The translations under genes were made by a program, and so were the position numbers. From NCBI GenBank assembly GCA_002633005.1, contig NMRA01000025.1:1354390-1418389 (forward strand): a stretch of 64,000 nt of DNA, written 5' to 3'. Shown here piece after piece: positions 54,001 through 61,004 of this stretch. Positions within the stretch are counted from its first letter, which is position 1; each line of letters starts with the position of its first letter. This DNA comes from Phoronis australis. Its lineage: Eukaryota; Phoronida; Phoronidae. The notes below the pieces were generated by a model, which was not told where the DNA came from, ran no database searches, and saw only the letters and a program-made list of their open reading frames with translations.

Positions 54001-55285
54001 AAAGGAGATGGGCAGCAGTTTTGGTGACCCTTTTGACTAAACACCACCTATTAGGTATGGTTTTATAGGTCATCCTGCAACTAATCTTGTCATATTTGTG
54101 TTTTTAATGTGACACATTGGTATTCCTAACTTATTCGAATATAGTGTGGGTAGAGTTGAATTCACTGATTGCATTTGCACAAACATGTCTTTGCACCGAA
54201 TTAGACATTTTTCTTTTTTGAAGTTGATTGCTGTATAATTTAAAAGTTTATATTCAAAGGCAACATTGGGATTTTGAGGAGTTTTTATCAGTAGCATAGA
54301 CAATCCATGAAATTTGTGACATCAAGTCATACATGTAAGTGTGTGTTCTGGATAGAATTTCCTAAATCTGTTTTCTGAGTTCTAAATATAGAGACCATGC
54401 GGTACATGGATTGCTTTTTTATCATAACTTAATCGTGGTAAGGCGATATGTGGTGAAATCCAATAAATACAGACTGACCAATGCTTTAAAATAGAAACAC
54501 TCGAACATTTTTGACTCTCTATATTACAGGCTATTGATTGATGTTTCTGAGGACCTAGCATGCGATGACCTGGACGATAACTGTAAGTGCAACATAACCA
54601 TTGTGTACACATTTGAATTATGAGTTATCCAATTTTTAATAAAAATACATCATTATTGTACAGTGCTGACAATGTTAATGTATTTATTGAAATATATCTT
54701 CTACTGACGATTGGTCATAATAGCTCAGTGCATGGACAGCAATGAATCTCAGGTTGGAAGCCCTGACAGGACAGAAATCCTTTCACAGTACTAACCATTA
54801 GGTCTTGCAAAGTGACTAAAGAAGGCATCGTAAGGCGTCATCAAACGCTATATGTATAAAACATTTGAATTCTGAACGAACTGTATTTAACTGTTCTCCA
54901 GTGCACATAATGCGAGCCCTGTTACTTAGTAGTTCTTCAAATGCGTTACGGGAGCTAGGTGTTGTGTCGTTTTTGAAATTCTAAAGGGCAAGATCATCAC
55001 GCTTTCTCTTGTTGCAGTCCAGAAAGTATCCTTGATGATGTGGATATTAGCGATGTTGGATTTGGAGATGAAGAGTTTGGTGGGGAGGAAGTTGCAGGAG
55101 ATAGCATCAATATGTACCGCTATGGAGACTATGATGACATGTTGTCTACAGGTTTCAGTGGTGTCCACAGAATTCATGATGCAGCTGGTGCACACTCAGC
55201 CGTGGACGATAGCAAATTTATTGTTTTTATGACACCCTCCTTTCCCTTTCAAATCTCATCAGCGTGTCTTGCAAAGAATGAGTGA
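50795..55285 (+). CDS. Unrecognised multi-exon gene (RRIYLG...RW motif protein)
   Basis: Candidate exons are 50795-51007, 52506-52616, 53395-53482, 54530-54582 and 55018-55285, each bounded by GT-AG sites. The first encodes a basic N-terminus and KRRIYLGTEHCRWESL, resembling a motif I associate with uncharacterised, multi-copy proteins in marine invertebrates (recollection, not a search). The second is Ser/Thr/Pro/Gln-rich. The third joins it in phase (SGLELSGIDAIDSVCDNEA). The fourth and fifth are acidic (VSEDLACDDLDDN; VDISDVGFGDEEFGGEEV). Exon 1 to 2, 3 to 4 and 4 to 5 do not join in frame, so exons are missing, borders are wrong, or the gene is decayed. A perfect NRF-1 site lies upstream. 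Function unknown; the acidic C-terminus is only descriptive. Confidence 0.5.
51340..52010. mobile_element. Old, diverged foldback-element relic
   Basis: Blocks from the arms of 44970-46770 recur here in two facing orientations. Near 51375-51475 are ttggcgaattgtgcc, gattaaaccatcgaagtc and ataccttagggg. Near 51805-51945 are the inverted aagttggaaggaattaaaga, catcgacagcctcctaaggt, gactttgatggtttag and tgccaaaaggcttc. The spacing (about 330 bp between arms) is like that of the young unit. Sequence decay indicates an older insertion, inside an intron of the unrecognised plus-strand gene. Confidence 0.65.
52506..52616 (+). CDS. Unrecognised plus-strand gene, exon 2
   Basis: The acceptor 'catttttgcactgtag' ends at 52505 and the donor GTATTC starts at 52617. 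The single open frame reads YEVAQSERFSTMSRQVSTES and onward and joins 53395 in phase. Confidence 0.5.
53395..53482 (+). CDS. Unrecognised plus-strand gene, exon 3
   Basis: The acceptor 'tggtatgttttcag' and donor GTGATT bound the only open frame, SGLELSGIDAIDSVCDNEAL to PFITK. It is in phase with exon 2; the following junction is unresolved. Confidence 0.5.
53500..53724. repeat. Hairpin repeat with GTTCCA-type ends
   Basis: It starts agtctgttccaagaaattga and ends tctgttctgttggaacaggc. Multiple internal blocks (acttaagtctgaga, gtcttagctaagtc, aagttaagacaaaact) are mutually complementary, giving a long imperfect foldback. It begins 17 bp after a candidate exon. Confidence 0.5.
54530..54582 (+). 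CDS. Unrecognised plus-strand gene, exon 4
   Basis: The acceptor 'ctctatattacag' and strong donor T|GTAAGTGC bound the single open frame LLIDVSEDLACDDLDDN. Its 5' phase does not fit exon 3 directly. Confidence 0.45.
54716..54790 (+). repeat. Possible tRNA-derived SINE fragment
   Basis: taatagctcagtgcatggac resembles an A box and D arm, and ggttggaagcc, 30 bp later, a degraded B box. Stems do not form a full cloverleaf. Weak call. Confidence 0.3.
55018..55285 (+). CDS. Unrecognised plus-strand gene, last exon
   Basis: The acceptor 'tttctcttgttgcag' ends at 55017. The frame chosen is acidic and Gly/Asp-rich (DDVDISDVGFGDEEFGG, YRYGDYDDMLSTGFSG) and stops at 55283-55285. A competing Met-rich frame would fit exon 4 in phase, but it looks like a shadow of the acidic frame. 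Confidence 0.45.
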
Positions 55286-55716
55286 TGTTCGGATTTCTTC
55301 TGTTAAAGGTTCAACACTCTCTTTCTACCTTCTTCTCCGAAAGGTGTCGCACTTGCTCATTTGGTCATTGCATTTACTCTTCTCTGAAAATTAGGAGATT
55401 TTTCACTAATTATGGAAAGGAGATATTTATTCCATCTTGTATTCTTATAATTCACTTAGCTACAAGCTCAGCTCACTACTAGAAAAAACTGGAACTTTAT
55501 TCAAAAGTTGATGTCACATCTTATTTTGCATCATTAGACAAATGATAACCACATGAAAATCTGTGTAAAATGTAATGGCTCCTTATTTCTTCAAGATGTA
55601 AAATGACATAGAAGGTTAAATATTGGATATTCTATATATTTACAAGTCATAAACTATTCTCTGAACTAGAATTTTTGAGTTGTTTTTTCATGTGTTTGTT
55701 ATTCATGATAAAGTAC
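55286..55716. other. Intergenic space between two tail-to-tail genes
   Basis: AT-rich, with no recognisable exon. It should hold the 3' ends of the plus-strand gene and of the minus-strand gene; no unambiguous polyadenylation signal pair was identified. Confidence 0.4.
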
Positions 55717-55876
55717 CTGTATGTCATCTTGATAAGATGCATAACCTTGCAGACCACGATGAGCTGGGGTCACTGAAGCTGGACCTAGGGTAGCTGTAGC
55801 AACTGACTTCCATTTCCTTCCTCTACCTCCTCTTACACTTTCACCTCTCCTTGTTTTCATGGCTCTCCCACATATC
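55717..55876 (-). CDS. Unrecognised minus-strand gene, third exon found
   Basis: The acceptor 'tgtttatttccatag' (minus) lies above 55876 and a GTACTT donor lies below 55717; the alternative is read-through to a stop at 55699. The phase matches 56425. Confidence 0.5.
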
Positions 55877-58104
55877 CTATGGAAATAAACAGGCCTTTTA
55901 AATTTCACATAGTATCAAAGTTCATGAAAGCCATGCCTAACATTGGGAGTAATTTCCAAACCAAAGCAAATGCTTCAAACAGGACTGGTAATGTGTGAAA
56001 AAATTCTGTTTCTGAGAGCATTCCATTAGTGAGTTCTCAGCCCCAGTCTGTTAGTCTAAGCTCTTTTCACGTTTTACCCCATGGTAAGGTGGGCGCAGGT
56101 TGTCACCGATCTGTTCTAATATTTTGATGCAATGGTAGACTGAACACTGGTTAGAGTTTATCACTTCATTAATCTTGACTGTATGCTCATATTAAGTCCA
56201 TTCAAACAAAACGTACAACGTAATGTCTGTTCTATGCTCAGCCAGTGCGACAAAGCCTTGACTTTCAGTACCTCCTACAATAATTGCTGGTGCAAGAACA
56301 TGCTACTTTTGACAGTTCTTTGTTCTCTAGCCACAGGTGAAGTGTTAGACAAGTTCTGTGCAATTGAAACTGTGCAACGGCTGATGTTGTAGCCAATGAA
56401 TAATGTTATGAACTATGAAAGTACCTAGATGTTCTATTATTTTCTCCTCTGGAATGATAATTAGATGCTCCATGGACAGTAGAAGTAAAATTATTTTCAA
56501 TTAATGTTGCTGCAATTTCTGATGTTTTTAGTGGGACAAATTTGCTGGAAGTGCGATTTATCATTCCATTTGTCCAAAGGTGTGTAGATTGATTCTGTCT
56601 TTTTATTTCTAAACACAGTTATGTTGCTCAAGTGGAATGACCTCTTATTTCGTGCAATATGTATCTTTGTATCCTTCCATGAGTCCACACATCATTGATG
56701 TTTCATTGTAGTCAGATGTAAAAGTGGAGGTCAGCTCAATAAAACAGAAGTTGATTGCAAACCACAGATTTGTGCAAATCCCTAAATTGCTAAGTGCTTG
56801 TAGTTATAGTCAGGGAAAATGTGTAACATACTTTGAAAAAAAGCAAAATTATTTGGATCATGATGATGCTCGATAAAATAAAACTTTTGAATGCTGTTGT
56901 GACTGAATGTTCATTATGATGCATATTGCAAACTATTACTGGGTGAACAATTAGGTCAATATATTTACCACCAGTCCTTGGAACATATGTGTCTGTGACT
57001 AATCATCATCACATCTTTCCATGTAATGACAGTGTAAATTATCAGATGACTGGAGTTAACAGCTTTTGAGATATTGGGAGATAAACTGTGTTTTAGGTTC
57101 AGAAAGATACCAAAATTTAGCATTAGAAAGTTAATCTTCCCAATTTTAAAGTTTTATTTAAAAATTCGCTGTGAAGCACCTTGTAATTGGTTAGAATTAC
57201 TGTAAATAACAGTGTGATTACTAAGGCATAATTTTAATATAATTACTAAGTTGGTCAAGTCATTGCACTTGGCCATTTGAACCCTAAAATGCATTGACTA
57301 CATGTACTTTGGGCCAACTGGGTGCATTTGGCCCCAGAATTCAAGAAAACCCTGGGCCAGAATTTTTGGGGGATTTTTTTGATCGGTAAACAAGAAAGTT
57401 CAATGAAGGTTTTCAGAGAAATTCAGATTACATTTTCTTCCACCACTAACAGCTGAGGATTTAGCTAACTGCACTTGCACTACTCGGCCACTTACTAAAC
57501 GGTGAATACGCCAGTGGCGAATCTAGGATACCACAAGGGGGGCCCAACATGACACCTCGGATCAGGGGCAAAGCTCGATTGTATGCACAGGTGGCTCTAA
57601 TGTCGTGGGGGTTGGCGATACGGACCTGGTGTTCTGGAATTCTACCGTTGGGCTCGATATTTTCTCACGCTTCATGCTGTTGCTGTGTAATTTTTGCTTC
57701 ATGCACCAGTCATGGGGGGGCCCTTGGCCTGTACGCAATCATCACGTAGTAACAATTAACAATCACCCGAAATACATTTTAGTTATAAATCTTATGTACA
57801 GTCACGATGCATTGAAATGTTTTTAGCAAAATGTTATTGTTCATGTTTACTATAGATTATACACAACATAGTCTACGATGTTGACCGTAGGCCGATCGGT
57901 GAGCCAGACTACTTTTCATTCATTAAACGATAAGACATGAATAGAACGTTTTCCGTTTGAAATGCACATAAATGAAATCGTGGGCAAAAAGTATATTAGA
58001 TCATACTTGGGAGAGCATAGAAACCAAATAAATCGATAACTTACTTCAGAAATGGGACTTCTTTGAGTCAATCGAGGTGTCGATGTGCTTTCGAAACCAG
58101 CCAT
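55717..58104 (-). CDS. Unrecognised minus-strand gene with ZNF143-type promoter
   Basis: The candidate exons, on the minus strand in order, are 58104-58045 (MAGFESTSTPRLTQRSPISE, donor GTAAGT), 56544-56425 (or from 56518) and 55876-55717. The second and third join perfectly (AG|G). Exon 2 reads FVPLKTSEIAATLIENN then a Ser/Asn-rich stretch; exon 3 is basic then Gly/Ala/Thr-rich, with RGGRGRKWKSVATATLGPAS and LQGYASYQDDIQ. The first exon ends in phase 0 and does not join either acceptor of the second, so an exon between 56.6 and 58.0 kb is probably missing. The frame after DIQ continues five residues to a stop at 55699, so the gene may end there or splice on. I do not recognise the family. The Arg/Gly segment suggests a nuclear or RNA-linked protein, which is a guess. 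Confidence 0.5.
56425..56544 (-). CDS. Unrecognised minus-strand gene, second exon found
   Basis: The donor AG|GTACTT is below 56425. Two acceptors are possible, 'cgcacttccag' (start 56544) and 'aaaaacatcag' (start 56518). The frame holds LKTSEIAATLIENN and NYHSRGENNRTS. Confidence 0.45.
57505..57720. repeat. Likely dispersed-repeat fragment (gccagtggcgaatctagg type)
   Basis: gccagtggcgaatctaggat followed by a G-rich tract resembles the opening of the repeat at 14801 and the inverted end near 23450. A second G tract, catggggggg, lies near 57711-57721. The extent is uncertain. Confidence 0.4.
58045..58104 (-). CDS. Unrecognised minus-strand gene, first exon
   Basis: Twenty codons from ATG at 58104-58102 to GAA, then donor GTAAGTTATCG. 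It starts 64 bp after a strong ZNF143-like motif. Phase 0. Confidence 0.6.
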
Positions 58105-58167
58105 CACTGTTTTGCTTTCGGCGACCTTTCACCTCTCTGAGGTCATCAGCCATTTCCAAATAAGGCA

Positions 58168-58192
58168 CCGCAATGCATTTTGGGACTGTAAT
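58168..58192 (-). promoter_or_regulatory. ZNF143/SBS-type promoter motif
   Basis: The minus strand reads ATTACAGTCCCAAAATGCAT then TGCGG, a close match to the long ZNF143 (Staf) site ACTACARYTCCCARMATGCA. Such sites lie near starts of housekeeping genes, sometimes bidirectional ones. It is 64 bp upstream of the candidate ATG at 58104. Confidence 0.6.
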
Positions 58193-60923
58193 GTCGGACT
58201 TGACGAGCACGAAGGCGTGTCTTTTTGGTCAACTTTCAAACGTAAAGAAAAATACTTCAAACTCATCTAAAACTCACTATATTTACGAAACCTTCAAAAA
58301 AACTTGTACGCCACGGTATGATACAGGTTTCATGCAAGATGAGTAACATTTACTTTCTTATTTTATACTATTTTTCACGTTCCAAGCCACTTTAAATCTC
58401 TGGAAGTCAGTGACAGATGATCACCACAACAAGAAGCACACCTATCGTCGTGTCTTACAGCTTACTTCTATGGCTTACAATATCTTACTTTGCTTTTAAA
58501 GTCGGCCCCACCTTTAAGGTAAAGTCATTCGGGATTAATTCGTCCTTCCACAACAACCGACCGGCAGTTACGGATACACTAACAAGGCGGTCGTGAGAAG
58601 CGACGGTAGGCGGACATTGGATGACGCACAACAAACAAAATATCACAACATCACAGTTGTGTTTTACCCAAAACGCACACTCAGTACGATAAATTATCCC
58701 ATGTAATGATGTTCGTGACTTTGCTAGCCCCTCCGTCATGTAAAAATAGAAAACTTTAAAAACAGTTACTAATAATGTTTTGAAGAGCAGTGCATAACTA
58801 TCTGAAGTTTTCATAATGAATCCGCCATTTCTTAGACATGATGTTCCAAAGTTTGCCAAATTCGGCCATTTTTCGAGGGGTCTAAAAAATCTTAAAGCTG
58901 CACTTCGTCCTTTATAGGTCGCTGAAAACGACAATTGAATTAGGCCTTTTATTTTCACAAAATAAGCCAGAACTTTCTCTTGGCCGTGACAGTGTTCGTT
59001 TTTTGTAATGAAGAACATCAGTAAAACCCTCAACAGGTCGCGGGAAAATCGTGGACCATAAGGATAGGCAAGTTTCTTCGTATATAAGGTAAGTTGTTAT
59101 ATTTTGGCGCACCGTAGTGGGATGGGGGGCTATAGCCCACCCGGCCAACTTTTTTCAGTGCTGCGCCGTCCATGGTCTATAAGCGGTGCACCACAGCGTG
59201 GTTGGGGCTTTAGCCCACCACTGTTTTCAGTGCTGCGCTGTCCATGAAGAGGTGAGTCACTGTCAAAATCAATAAAATATTGATGGCTTGAAAACCACTC
59301 CAATAAACTTGACTTACCGTTCCTATACAGTACCCTACTTAAAAGACCTAAAAGACATAAATTATCTCCCTTATCGAATAAAGAACTATTGATAGCAGCT
59401 ACTAAAATTTCATGAACGTACTACTTAAAAAAATAAAGCACATTTCCGCATTTGGCGCGTTTTGAGCTAACGCATTTTTAATAATTATCTCTCGATTTGC
59501 AGTTATATAAGGCAAAATGTAATATAATTTCTAATTCTTTCACACAAAATGACAGCCGTGTTCGTTTCTCTTATGACAAGTAGTTTCTGGGTCTTCAAAA
59601 AAGAACTGACATTTCGGTATCCCTGAAGACCATACATTCGGTGCATATAAGTGACACGTACGTCGTGAAGAGCCATCTAGCAGAAGCTGATCTCAAGCAA
59701 ACGAAATGTCAGATTTTTCGAAGCCAAGAAATCACATCCAATTTGAATTCTAGGCCAATTTCATAACAATAAGTTTTCAAAATCATAAGTTCGCTTTTGT
59801 GACGGAAGGCTGGTTTATAACAGCTTCAGTTACAATATGCGTATCACTATAAAAGCCTACCCTTTCCTGTCATTGTCTGACTTTACTAACCAATAATAGT
59901 GAGAAAGACAAAGCACACATTGTTGTTGTATAGTTCATTTGTGCGAACATGTGCGTTTGAGTAAACTAAAACACCCAGCGTTCCTGAAAATAAGGCCGTA
60001 GCCTAATATTTAAATATAAAACTAGGGAAATTACTCGAATATAAGTCACTATCTTACAATCTTCAGTGCAGGAATTTACCACAAGCACTCGAGCTGTTGG
60101 AGGGCCAAATTGAACACTACAAGGGTCACTTTTTAAAGATATGGTGGCCAACAAACATTTAATTAGGACACGTCTATAAACCGTGTTTCACTTTACCAAT
60201 AGGGTGACTCCTAGGTCTGCATGCGCTCAGTACCATTTTGATCATTATATACTTGCCTTCATATATGTGAATAAAACATCAAAAATGGATCACTGAAATT
60301 TTCGGATATAATGAGATCCTTCGTCAGCCTCAAGTTAAAACGCAAAGCTATTGGAATACAAAACGTTTGTAAAAAGACTCATCTTTATACGGCTGGAAGT
60401 TTTCGTTCGGATACACGTCAATACAATTGTTCACTCGAGCACAAAAATAATTTCCAAATTATCATTCCGCAGTTTAATACCCATGCTTCAAATTATATAG
60501 ACATCATCAAATGTTGTTTTGTGATACCTTCGCAATACAAACAAACAGCGAATAGCCGATTAAAACCTCTTTATATTTTTGCTAGAGATATTGCTGTTAA
60601 ATATTAGGCAAACTGATGTAAAAAGAAAGGTACACTCTTTAATGTACGCCTGGACAATACGTTCACTTTCACGTGACATCAATAACGAAAGGAAGACTTC
60701 TCCTTGGCAACCATCCAGCATAAAGCGAGTTCTTGCGCTAGTCGTGAGGTGGCGCTTTCGTATTTGCAATGGTTTTTCCCACGCAGTTTCCTTTTATCGC
60801 CGCCAATGATCAATAGACATTGAGATTTCCTCCAATAACAATGGACAGGGCTACTAAAAACTGGGAATTTCCATGAACATACTAAAGATTTTCTTTACTT
60901 GAGTCTTCGGGTTAGATGAAAAT
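58193..60923. other. Intergenic stretch, no coding gene recognised
   Basis: The longest frame (minus, 58485-59033) has no family motif or codon-level support and is probably chance. The G/C-rich palindromic repeat at 59106-59246 is the only structured feature I can support. Confidence 0.4.
59106..59246. repeat. Palindromic-ended G/C-rich dispersed repeat, copy 3
   Basis: Begins ggcgcaccgtagtgggatgg and ends ttcagtgctgcgctgtccat. The internal boundary cagtgctgcgccgtccatgg and the half-unit duplication match copies at 33.6, 50.1 and 63.4 kb. Confidence 0.75.
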
Positions 60924-61004
60924 ATGGACTGTAAGTGTGACGTTGGGTACACCAAGGATCTCGCGCTGCGAATCCTCGTTCTTGTTTCCTTCCACATCGT
61001 GACG
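60924..61004 (+). CDS. TNFR-family gene, signal-peptide exon
   Basis: 27 codons ending in phase 0 at donor GTAAGT (61005). Hydrophobic core LALRILVLVSFHIV. The link to the CRD exon 1.6 kb downstream rests on phase and position, and extra small exons between are possible. Confidence 0.6.

Noticed and set aside
58485-59033. 182-codon minus-strand frame
   Set aside because: No recognisable motif, no good splice or promoter context, and its upstream end runs towards the dispersed repeat at 59.1 kb. Probably chance, though a protein search would settle it.
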